NCBI GenBank assembly: GCA_959022495.1
Contig: CAUEYX010000063.1
Location: 1 to 5,971, forward strand
Source: an uncultured Lachnospiraceae bacterium
GTDB taxonomy: Bacteria; Bacillota; Clostridia; Lachnospirales; Lachnospiraceae
Direction: 5' to 3'
DNA: 5,971 bases
Below the pieces are notes generated by a model. That model worked only from the letters and a program-made list of their open reading frames with translations, did no database searches and was not told the origin of the DNA. The translations under genes were made by a program, and so were the position numbers. Shown here one piece after another: positions 1-5,904 of the stretch; the first letter of the stretch is position 1; every line of letters starts with the position of its first letter.

Positions 1-11
1 TTGCTATTTGT

Positions 12-31
12 GCCGCCAACTGAAAGGCGGC
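12..31. repeat. GC-rich hairpin downstream of lanM
   Basis: GCCGCC (12-17) and GGCGGC (26-31) form a six-bp GC stem with an eight-base loop, about 75 bases beyond the lanM stop. No U run follows on either strand, so it is a poor intrinsic terminator. No better terminator for lanM is seen in the 106 bases available; a T-rich run on the minus strand (ACTTTTTTTGAAC) precedes it. Confidence 0.4.
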
Positions 32-79
32 GGAATGGAGATTGATATGAAAAAGGTTCAAAAAAAGTTTTATTTGATA

Positions 80-93
80 CTTGACATATCACC
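80..93 (+). repeat. Left copy of the 14-bp inverted repeat bracketing the cluster
   Basis: CTTGACATATCACC at 80-93 is the exact reverse complement of 5927-5940. On its outer side AAAAAAGTT (61-69) also matches the complement of AACTTTTTT (5941-5949), though here ten extra bases (70-79) intervene. CTTA recurs at the same distance inside both arms. It lies just after the lanM stop codon. Confidence 0.75.
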
Positions 94-106
94 GCTGGAC
101 TTATAT

Positions 107-3100
107 TTATCTACCACACAAATTAAACGGCAGATCCAGTATATACTCCTCAGCCCCCTCACTCTGCACCAGCAGGTAATATCCGATCCCCGCCATACCA
201 TTCATCAGCCCGGGGTTCCCCCACTCCTTACCTAAAATTGTCATTTCCTGTGGTTCAAATTCTGTCATATCCTCCAATTCCTGCGTATTCTCCCCACACT
301 CTTCCAAGAACTTCCGCGCAATCAGGCTGTTTCCACACTCCCCGTGGCAGAGGCACAGATCTGCCCGGGATTTATGCCGGTCAAAATAGCCGGCCGCCTT
401 CTTGATCTCTTCCCGGCACTTTTCCATTTCCGGCTCTGCCAGATCCATCCCGCACATCAACAGGCGGGACAGCAGGATACCGCCGCTGCCATGGCACCAT
501 GCCGACGGAAGCCCTTCATCCAGCTTATTTCCGCGGAAATCCTTCCAGTCCCCTGTGGATGGATTATAATTCTCATATTCATAGACATACGCCTTTTGGA
601 AACAGACATAATACTTCTCCCTATGGGTCAGCTTAAATAATTGAAGCAGCGCTGTCATGATCCCCGCATTTCCATGAGCCATGCCCAAGAGTGGGACATC
701 TCCCTGCTCATAACTCCACCCAATGCCATTCCCCGCTTTTACAGCGCTGTCTATGAGCAGATCCGCGATCTTTTCCGCCTTTGACAGATATTTCTCTTCT
801 GCTTTGATCTGATATAAGAGACAAAATGCCAGGACGGCTCCCGCCCTGCCTTCCAGTAGATCTGCTTTCTCATCAGCCTCTGCCGTCCGCTCTAATATTT
901 CCGCATGCTCCCTGGCATATGTGAGATACCGCTCTTCTTTGCTGTACCAAAATAAGATCAAATAGGTATAGACAATGGACGCCTCCCCATTATACAGCCC
1001 GGAGCACAGCCCGGTCATAACCTTCTCTTCTTTTCGCAGCCTGCAGGTATAATCATACAGCTGTTTTTCCAAAACACGGAACATCTCAGAGAATTCCTTT
1101 CTCCCGGAGCGCTGTGACAACAGGTAGAAAAAGAGCAGCATCCCTGAAATGCCATTATATAAATACATGCTGCAGGGAACAATATGCACGGCTCCTGATT
1201 TCTCTTTGAACACATCAAAGACGATCCACCACGCCTCATTCCGTTCCCGGTCGTATACGGCCTCCCGCAGCAATTTATCCCCAATACACTCTGCCGCCTT
1301 TCGGATCTCTTTCTCCCTATATGCAGATGGATTCTCAATCATTTTCCGTAATTCTTTTAATCCTTCTTTGGAACTTAAGTCTTCCTTTTGATACCCATTC
1401 AGGCTGATATGTATGAGCCGCTTTTGGAAAGCCAGGTCCCGCGCGCACAGCTTCTCCAAGCGCCTCAATATCTGCTCTTCGCCCGAGTACGCAAAATACC
1501 CTGGGATGCGGTTCCCCTCGGAATCATACAGATCCCTCCGCCCCATATAGAAGTAAAAATAAGGGATATTAAGATTCAGCAGATCCTTTATTTCCGCGTT
1601 CACAATGCTTCTGTCAAACGCGCTGGCAAAGTCCCTGTTCTTCCAGAGAAAGTGCAGGAGAAGCTTCCTGTCAGCCTCTGCGCTCATCACATCCGGATGA
1701 CAGGAGCTGCGCAGAAGCATGCTGTATTTCTGAGTATCCGCCGCCAGATGCCTGCTCATAAAGTTTTCTGTCTCTCTCAGCTTCTCTTTGATTTCTTCCG
1801 GGCAGCCCATCACATAGCGATACCCCGCCTCAAAACCGGCCAATATCTCCTTCTCATATCCGCCCGGAAGCATAAAGTGCCCATCCAAAACCGGCCTGTT
1901 TAATTTCTGTGGGATCTCCGGCTGTTCATATGCCACATGAATCTGTTCCGTGCCCCAGCCTTTTATGACCGGCACTTTAAATTTGACCCTGCTGTTATCC
2001 CCGCCGGACATGGCGCTCAGATCAATGCCTTCTGCTCCTTCTGTCCAATAATAATAAGGCAGGATACCCGATGCCAGTACAGAATCCTTCAGCTGCAAAT
2101 GCATAAAATCCGCGTTTGGACTCTGTGTTTTCGCCTGTATTGCGGACAGGCTTTCTAAATCAATGATCACCGGGTACTCCCCCATGGCAATCAGGTTTTC
2201 ACAGTGGATGTCATTGGTTCCCAGAATATACGCGGCCAGAACGTACAGTCCCATCCTCTGAAAATACCGTTTCACTTCGCGCTCTGTTTCACACGGTTTG
2301 TGCGCGATTACTTCTGACCAGCCATATTCTTTGTACGACAGCTGCCTGGGGACATACATATCCAGCTGGCACCGCGCTCCCAGGGAGCTCACAAACTGAT
2401 GAAACCATTGCTCGTTTTCAAGACTATGGGGCTTATAGATCACGCTTTTCCCATCCTCTGTCCTGATCTTGAGCACCTGTCTCCCCAGGCAGTGGGGATC
2501 TGATAATCCGGTCTCGATCCGGTCGATTTTCCCCAGGCTCTCTCCCCCGAATATCTGGTCCTGGATCTTACTTTTGTCCTGCGAAAACCGGAAGATCACT
2601 TCCGAGAACAGATTCACCCTGCCGTCGATACATTGTGTAAAGATCTTCTCCAGAGCGGAGTATCTCTCTAACAGTTCCTCTCGATATCCTTCACTCCCCA
2701 GCCTGTGGAGAAACGCTTCATATGCGGTCCCATCCAGCTGTGCATTTCTTAATTCATGAATCAAAATGCGGATGCTCAGCGTCTCCAGCTCACTTAAAAG
2801 GCTCTCCGCAAAGCACCTGTAAATACACTCTTTATATACAGGCAGACCGGATATGTGATCATGAAGTTCTTTACACCCCAATGTCAAAAATGGCACATAC
2901 AGCTGTATGTACCCATCCTCTTTTTCCGCTCTATATCCATTCATAAACTGCCTCAGCTTTTCCGGCAGAGCCCGATCTGCCTGCCGCGCCCTCTCCAAGA
3001 CACCGCCCTTCCTCCTGCCTGGTCCGCCGGCAGGCTGTCCTTCTAAATATGATTTCACTTCCGGAATGTGCCGGCATAGTTCCCGCAGCAGCCTGCCTCC

Positions 3101-3130
3101 CAGAAGCTTTTCCCACTCTTCTTTTTTCAT
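107..3130 (-). CDS. lanM: Class II lanthipeptide synthetase LanM (dehydratase + cyclase)
   Basis: Bifunctional enzyme that dehydrates Ser/Thr in the precursor core and then adds Cys thiols to form (methyl)lanthionine rings; cytoplasmic, probably membrane-associated with a LanT exporter. The protein is 1007 aa, normal for LanM. The N-terminal DUF4135-type dehydratase occupies roughly residues 90-600. Visible motifs are the kinase-like lysine in VIYKPHS (K233), GTNDIHCEN (D307, H309, N312), the IIDLES aspartate (D324) and LLRSSCHP (R474). The LanC-like cyclase covers about 650-1007, with LYNGISG (657-663), GMAHGNAG (H819), WCHG (C879) and CLCHG (C928/H929). C879, C928 and H929 are the expected zinc ligands, and the C-terminal NPGLMNGMAGIGY completes the fold. 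All key residues seem present, so the enzyme looks active. The ATG at 3130 has a modest AGGG at 3140-3143. It lies 198 bases downstream of the putative precursor gene on the same strand. The coding sequence appears more GC-rich than the kinase and regulator genes. Family assignment is very secure; the substrate is inferred from adjacency. Confidence 0.97.
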   Translation of the reverse strand: MKKEEWEKLLGGRLLRELCRHIPEVKSYLEGQPAGGPGRRKGGVLERARQADRALPEKLRQFMNGYRAEKEDGYIQLYVPFLTLGCKELHDHISGLPVYKECIYRCFAESLLSELETLSIRILIHELRNAQLDGTAYEAFLHRLGSEGYREELLERYSALEKIFTQCIDGRVNLFSEVIFRFSQDKSKIQDQIFGGESLGKIDRIETGLSDPHCLGRQVLKIRTEDGKSVIYKPHSLENEQWFHQFVSSLGARCQLDMYVPRQLSYKEYGWSEVIAHKPCETEREVKRYFQRMGLYVLAAYILGTNDIHCENLIAMGEYPVIIDLESLSAIQAKTQSPNADFMHLQLKDSVLASGILPYYYWTEGAEGIDLSAMSGGDNSRVKFKVPVIKGWGTEQIHVAYEQPEIPQKLNRPVLDGHFMLPGGYEKEILAGFEAGYRYVMGCPEEIKEKLRETENFMSRHLAADTQKYSMLLRSSCHPDVMSAEADRKLLLHFLWKNRDFASAFDRSIVNAEIKDLLNLNIPYFYFYMGRRDLYDSEGNRIPGYFAYSGEEQILRRLEKLCARDLAFQKRLIHISLNGYQKEDLSSKEGLKELRKMIENPSAYREKEIRKAAECIGDKLLREAVYDRERNEAWWIVFDVFKEKSGAVHIVPCSMYLYNGISGMLLFFYLLSQRSGRKEFSEMFRVLEKQLYDYTCRLRKEEKVMTGLCSGLYNGEASIVYTYLILFWYSKEERYLTYAREHAEILERTAEADEKADLLEGRAGAVLAFCLLYQIKAEEKYLSKAEKIADLLIDSAVKAGNGIGWSYEQGDVPLLGMAHGNAGIMTALLQLFKLTHREKYYVCFQKAYVYEYENYNPSTGDWKDFRGNKLDEGLPSAWCHGSGGILLSRLLMCGMDLAEPEMEKCREEIKKAAGYFDRHKSRADLCLCHGECGNSLIARKFLEECGENTQELEDMTEFEPQEMTILGKEWGNPGLMNGMAGIGYYLLVQSEGAEEYILDLPFNLCGR

Positions 3131-3173
3131 AGGTTATTTCCCTGCTTTTCTAAATAAATGTACATTTTAAGAA

Positions 3174-3195
3174 AGAGTTCCACTCTCGGAACTCT
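3174..3195 (-). repeat. Hairpin upstream of lanM, possible second leaky terminator
   Basis: AGAGTTCC (3174-3181) and GGAACTCT (3188-3195) form a perfect eight-bp stem with a six-base loop. On the minus strand the distal arm runs into CTTTCTTAAAA, a broken U-rich tail. The structure ends about 43 bases before the lanM start codon, so it could attenuate transcription into lanM or shape its 5' region. It is the third stem-loop in the 198-base gap. Function is inferred only. Confidence 0.55.
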
Positions 3196-3262
3196 CATAC
3201 AAACCTGGCCGCGCCAGCGGCATATTATCCCCCCGCGCAAGTACGCATCCTGCATGGAGGGC

Positions 3263-3307
3263 TTTCATCTCACAGGGCAGTCCAAAGGACATTCCTGTGA
3301 GATGAAA
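3263..3307 (-). repeat. Long perfect hairpin between precursor gene and lanM
   Basis: TTTCATCTCACAGG (3263-3276) is perfectly complementary to CCTGTGAGATGAAA (3294-3307), a 14-bp stem. Inside it GTCC (3280-3283) and GGAC (3287-3290) pair across an AAA loop after a 3x3 internal loop, giving an extended rod. In the minus-strand transcript the stem is followed by GCCCTCC, not a U run, so it is not a classical terminator. It may be an mRNA stabiliser for the 3' end of the precursor message, an RNase processing site, or an attenuator element working with the neighbouring terminator-like stem. Confidence 0.75.
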
Positions 3308-3330
3308 AAGCGGATAGGATCTTTCCGCTT
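3305..3330 (-). terminator. Weak intrinsic terminator at the precursor stop codon
   Basis: In the minus-strand transcript AAGCGGA (3330-3324, using the last two bases of the TAA stop) pairs with TCCGCTT (3314-3308), enclosing a nine-base loop. Five consecutive U residues (3309-3305) overlap the end of the second arm. A seven-bp stem with a short U tract would be a leaky terminator. Partial read-through after a lanA gene is common in lantibiotic operons and keeps precursor in excess of synthetase. The U tract is also the 5' end of the larger stem at 3263-3307, so the two structures may compete. Seen in sequence; function inferred. Confidence 0.55.
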
Positions 3331-3475
3331 AACAACAAATCAAAGATAAGAAGGCGCCACATCCCACTGTTACAGATGTAGGCAAATCTCCTTCGCTATT
3401 CTTCTCCAGCCGCTCTACCTCCCGCAGCTCTGCCTCCAAACTTCCTGCTCCCATTTCTCTGAATTCTTCAACCAT
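3329..3475 (-). CDS. lanA: Putative class II lanthipeptide (lantibiotic) precursor, 48 aa
   Basis: Short gene read directly from the minus strand: ATG at 3475-3473, TAA at 3331-3329. It is preceded by a strong AGGAG seven bases from the start. The N-terminal two-thirds (residues 1-31) is acidic, with ten Glu/Asp against four Arg/Lys. It has a helical LEAELREVERLEK segment (13-25), as expected of a LanM-binding leader. The rest is uncharged: TSVTVGCGAFLSLICC (33-48), with acceptors T33, S34, T36, S44 and thiols C39, C47, C48, so at most three thioether rings. The C-terminal CC is typical of lacticin 481-like and plantaricin C-like lantibiotics. From memory, plantaricin C contains KNSSGDICTLTSECDHLATW before its terminal VCC, and the KNSEGD at 25-30 plus ring spacing here look related with a one-residue gap. 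No GG or GA cleavage motif precedes the core. It sits 17 bases behind the kinase gene and upstream of lanM. Assignment as precursor is inference from composition and context; the cleavage point is unknown. Confidence 0.85.
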   Translation of the reverse strand: MVEEFREMGAGSLEAELREVERLEKNSEGDLPTSVTVGCGAFLSLICC

Positions 3476-3482
3476 TTTCTTT

Positions 3483-3487
3483 CTCCT
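3483..3487 (-). promoter_or_regulatory. Ribosome binding site of the precursor gene
   Basis: The minus strand reads AAAAGGAGAAAGAAA directly before the ATG at 3475. AGGAG is seven bases from the start codon, which is optimal and stronger than the AGGG in front of lanM. It lies between the kinase stop (3493-3495) and the precursor start and is the main evidence that this small frame is translated, and translated well. Confidence 0.85.
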
Positions 3488-3492
3488 TTTCC

Positions 3493-4791
3493 TTATTCTC
3501 TACAAAACGTAACAATTGCATGGTACCACTTTTCATCTGAAATAAATTTCACATCACCTCCGTACTTTTTCACTTTATCCTTTACTGCCTGTTTCCCGTA
3601 TCCATGCAATTTATTGTTTTCCTTCTCTGTCTTCGTCCATTTCTCCGGCGGACAATAGGTATTTGAAACTTTGATAATCACAATATCCTCTAAATTCTTT
3701 ATGGTTATATGGATCTGTTTTTCTTCACCTGACATCCTTTCACATGCTTCAATGGCATTATCCAGTAAGTTTGATATAATGGAACATAAATCATGCGCCT
3801 CAATGCCCATCTCGTCCAGCGCCCCGATGTCCGTCTTTATTTCGATCCCTTTGTCTATGGCGTTTTCCAGCTTGTAATTCAAAATAATATCTAAAACTTC
3901 ATTTCCAAGTCTCACCAGATGATGAACCTTTTCAATCGGTTCCTCAAGATTCTTAATGTATTGGTAGGCTTTTCCTGTCTCCCCTTTCTCACAGTAATTC
4001 AGCAGAACAAGCAGATGATTTTTGAAATCGTGGTATGTATAAGCATAATTCTTATAAATACTCTGTATCTCTTTGTAATTTTCCTCCATCATGCTGTCCC
4101 TGTACTCAAGTATTTCCATTTTGGCTTTTGCTGCTGCATTTTTCAGACTGCCCACTATCATCAGTCCGCCACCGCTGAGGACAAGTAAAAGAAATACTAT
4201 ACTTTCTATTCCTCGGTCTCTCCCTAGCTCTAAAATTCTGCTTTGAAAAATAATTATAAAAAATATACCTGCAATTCCATAAAAGAGAAATCCCCATTTA
4301 TAAATATCCCGCAGTTTTCTTCCGTTCCAACAAAGCGAAATCCAACGATATCCGCCTATTATAATAATTAAGGCTATCCCATAACTAATATTTCTATAAA
4401 GACTTAAGCTGTTATAAATATTGTCTATACTAGTATTTGGAAACAATATAAATATCAAAAACGCTCCTGCCAACTGGAGCAGACCTAGACAGACATTGTA
4501 AGTTAGAACAAGGCTGAATTTAAATATACCATTATTATAATTTTTAATAAGCAGAGATACACATATCCCTGCTGTAATTGCCAACAGCATGATCCAGGAC
4601 AGTAATTCCGAAGTATTTCTATTAACTCCGTGTATCGTTCCAAAAAGAAAGCTGCAGACAGCCACATAATATTTACTCTGTCTGGTCAAGCTGCTTCCAG
4701 TTATCCTGTCAATAAAGCAGTAACATATAAAGACCTCACATACGGCACACGCCCACGAGAAAATACTATTAAATACGATATCTAAATCCAT
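3493..4791 (-). CDS. AgrC/HPK10-type sensor histidine kinase, GHKL ATPase domain
   Basis: Membrane sensor that likely detects an extracellular peptide and phosphorylates the adjacent LytTR regulator. The 432-aa product begins with about six or seven hydrophobic segments (approximately 5-28, 41-55, 62-82, 91-117, 135-147, 166-183, 197-214), followed by a linker (220-248). The phosphoacceptor region YTYHDFKNHL has H254 as probable phosphorylation site, in the HD.KNH form typical of AgrC, PlnB and ComD kinases. The ATP-binding domain shows the N box NLLDNAIEAC (341-350) and a G-box-like HGYGKQAVKDKVKKYGG (396-412); a canonical D box is not obvious, as is usual in this subfamily. The ATG at 4791 follows AGGTG four bases upstream, somewhat close. 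Its stop is 17 bases before the precursor gene, so both are probably on one transcript. The gene is noticeably AT-rich compared with lanM. The ligand is not shown; the lantibiotic itself or an off-window peptide are both possible. Confidence 0.93.
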   Translation of the reverse strand: MDLDIVFNSIFSWACAVCEVFICYCFIDRITGSSLTRQSKYYVAVCSFLFGTIHGVNRNTSELLSWIMLLAITAGICVSLLIKNYNNGIFKFSLVLTYNVCLGLLQLAGAFLIFILFPNTSIDNIYNSLSLYRNISYGIALIIIIGGYRWISLCWNGRKLRDIYKWGFLFYGIAGIFFIIIFQSRILELGRDRGIESIVFLLLVLSGGGLMIVGSLKNAAAKAKMEILEYRDSMMEENYKEIQSIYKNYAYTYHDFKNHLLVLLNYCEKGETGKAYQYIKNLEEPIEKVHHLVRLGNEVLDIILNYKLENAIDKGIEIKTDIGALDEMGIEAHDLCSIISNLLDNAIEACERMSGEEKQIHITIKNLEDIVIIKVSNTYCPPEKWTKTEKENNKLHGYGKQAVKDKVKKYGGDVKFISDEKWYHAIVTFCRE

Positions 4792-4846
4792 ATGTCACCT
4801 ACGCCCTCACTGATTTTATCACAACCGGCAGCAAATCTTCAGGTCA

Positions 4847-4884
4847 ATGTCTAATCAGGCGAAAAATGTGCTTAATTAGGACAT
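4847..4884 (-). repeat. Imperfect inverted repeat between regulator and kinase genes
   Basis: ATGTCTAAT (4847-4855) is complementary to ATTAGGACAT (4875-4884) with one bulged base, enclosing 19 bases. It sits in the 116-base gap between the regulator stop (4908) and the kinase start (4791). No U run follows in the minus-strand transcript. It could be a mild mRNA structure that tunes kinase expression or a regulator-binding site. I see no convincing sigma-A promoter in this gap: TTGACC is present on the minus strand but the best -10-like sequence is 20 or more bases away. Confidence 0.4.
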
Positions 4885-4907
4885 CTCCCTCTCAAAGAAT
4901 CGCTCTC

Positions 4908-5609
4908 CTACGTTAAATACTCGGAAAACGCGTCCATAAATGCACTTTTGCGTCCTTTACTGATATAGATCATTTCCCCATTATCCAGATGCACCACCGC
5001 GCCCTTTATTCTTTTGATCCGATCCATGTTCACAATATACGCCGCATGACATCGGAAAAATCTCCTGTCTAATTTCTGCAGATATTCTTTCATCTTAGTC
5101 GTAGACAAATAGGAGGAATCCCGCAGATGGACAGATGTTTTCCGTCCTTCCGTAGCGATATAAAGGATATCGTCAAAATACATTTTCTCCGTCGTATCAC
5201 CTACGCGCTCAATGAAATACGCCTGGCTTTCTTTTTTGACATCCTCATAGAGCATTTTCATTTCCGAACAAAACTTAGAATATTCCAACGGTTTCATCCA
5301 ATATCTGCTGACACCCAGTTCATAGCCCTTCGGCGCAAAGCTCAGTATTGATGTGAGAAATACAATTTTCGAGTGTATTCCCATTTTCCTCAGTTCTTCC
5401 GTCAGACGGATACCATCCATATCCTTCAGTTTAATGTCCAAAATAAATAGATCAATATCCTGATGTAAACTGCAATACCTTATTACGTCTTTTCCTGCGC
5501 TGAACCCGATAATTCCAACCGGGATTTTACATTCTTCTCTAAAGCGCTTACAGTAACTTGAGATACGCTCTAAGAATGTAAGCTCATCATCACACACCAA
5601 TACTTTCAT
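4908..5609 (-). CDS. LytTR-family response regulator (AgrA/ComE-like)
   Basis: DNA-binding partner of the adjacent kinase. The 233-aa product has an N-terminal receiver (1-120): MKVLVCDDE gives the acidic pocket D7/D8, FILDIKL gives phosphoacceptor D58, FLTS gives T86 and WMKP gives K106. The C-terminal LytTR domain (about 136-233) has the typical DILYIATEGRKTSVHL (147-162), FFRCHAAYIVNMDRIKRI (184-201) and ISKGRK (216-221) segments. LytTR proteins normally bind paired nine-bp direct repeats upstream of target promoters. The frame stays open upstream to a GTG at 5732, but the ATG at 5609 is preferred because receiver domains begin with this MKVLVCDDE strand, AGAGG lies six bases upstream, and a good promoter sits just before it. 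It is the first gene of the apparent regulator-kinase-precursor-lanM run. Receptor pairing with the neighbouring kinase is the standard arrangement for this family. Confidence 0.95.
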   Translation of the reverse strand: MKVLVCDDELTFLERISSYCKRFREECKIPVGIIGFSAGKDVIRYCSLHQDIDLFILDIKLKDMDGIRLTEELRKMGIHSKIVFLTSILSFAPKGYELGVSRYWMKPLEYSKFCSEMKMLYEDVKKESQAYFIERVGDTTEKMYFDDILYIATEGRKTSVHLRDSSYLSTTKMKEYLQKLDRRFFRCHAAYIVNMDRIKRIKGAVVHLDNGEMIYISKGRKSAFMDAFSEYLT

Positions 5610-5615
5610 TTTTAT

Positions 5616-5620
5616 CCTCT
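5616..5620 (-). promoter_or_regulatory. Ribosome binding site deciding the regulator start
   Basis: The minus strand reads AGAGGATAAAA before ATG at 5609, placing AGAGG six bases from the start. Together with the receiver-domain N-terminus this decides the start against the longer in-frame GTG at 5732, which would add 41 residues unlike any receiver domain. Confidence 0.75.
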
Positions 5621-5658
5621 GTACTTTCCGAATTATTGCCACACTTTCCAACTTCATT

Positions 5659-5687
5659 AATATAATGTATTTGCTTTCACATTTCAA
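5659..5687 (-). promoter_or_regulatory. Predicted sigma-A promoter of the regulator operon
   Basis: On the minus strand TTGAAA (5687-5682, 5 of 6 to TTGACA) and TATATT (5664-5659, 5 of 6 to TATAAT) are separated by exactly 17 bases. Transcription would begin near 5652, giving a 5' leader of about 43 bases before the ATG at 5609. No comparable promoter was found in front of the kinase or precursor genes, so this may drive the whole operon. Visual match only. Confidence 0.6.
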
Positions 5688-5785
5688 CAATTCACAAAAT
5701 ATTTCTTTTTTTGCAGAGACCTTGACAGCCACAGCTGACAGTTTCTCCTTGTATACGCTTCATTTTTTATCTGGCTGTTTTACCC

Positions 5786-5797
5786 TCTGCCGGCAGA
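5786..5797. repeat. 12-bp perfect palindrome TCTGCCGGCAGA
   Basis: A perfect 12-base palindrome about 100 bases upstream of the regulator promoter -35. It could be the operator of a dimeric repressor or just part of a degraded hairpin. No U run adjoins it on either strand, so it is not a terminator. Confidence 0.5.
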
Positions 5798-5875
5798 TTG
5801 TTCCAGGTATCCCGGCATGTGGACAGGTTGATTCCCTGATAGCTTCATTCTGTTGACAATCCTCGTGCTTCCCTC

Positions 5876-5904
5876 TTGACATTCAAATACTACAATTGTA
5901 ATAT
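5876..5904 (+). promoter_or_regulatory. Possible rightward promoter leading out of the window
   Basis: TTGACA (5876-5881, perfect -35) is followed after 17 bases by TAATAT (5899-5904, 4 of 6 to TATAAT) in AT-rich surroundings. Transcription would run rightwards off the window, away from the regulator operon, toward an unseen divergent gene. Alternatively the match is chance in an AT-rich stretch. Confidence 0.35.

Noticed and set aside
8..235. Plus-strand 75-aa open frame over the 3' end of lanM
   Set aside because: Overlaps lanM antisense for most of its length, shows no recognisable domain and lacks a good ribosome binding site at its first ATG.
1015..1338. Minus-strand 107-aa frame
   Set aside because: Lies within lanM in another frame; Cys/Arg-rich out-of-frame composition and no start signal.
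1388..1903. Plus-strand 171-aa open frame
   Set aside because: Entirely antisense inside the well-supported lanM dehydratase; its composition is that of an out-of-frame reading with no motif.
2907..3170. Plus-strand 87-aa frame over the lanM start
   Set aside because: Antisense to the lanM N-terminus; no domain and no start signal.
3211..3240. Possible own promoter for lanM (GATAAT on the minus strand near 3217-3222)
   Set aside because: The -10 match is fair but no -35-like sequence lies 16-18 bases upstream, and the spacer is unusually G-rich.
3158..3349. Plus-strand 63-aa frame across the precursor-lanM gap
   Set aside because: Covers the hairpins and the end of the precursor gene antisense; no ribosome binding site or recognisable sequence.
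4908..5732. Longer version of the response regulator starting at GTG 5732
   Set aside because: AAGGAG is 12 bases from the GTG, too far, and the 41 added residues precede a canonical receiver start; the extension also spans the predicted promoter.
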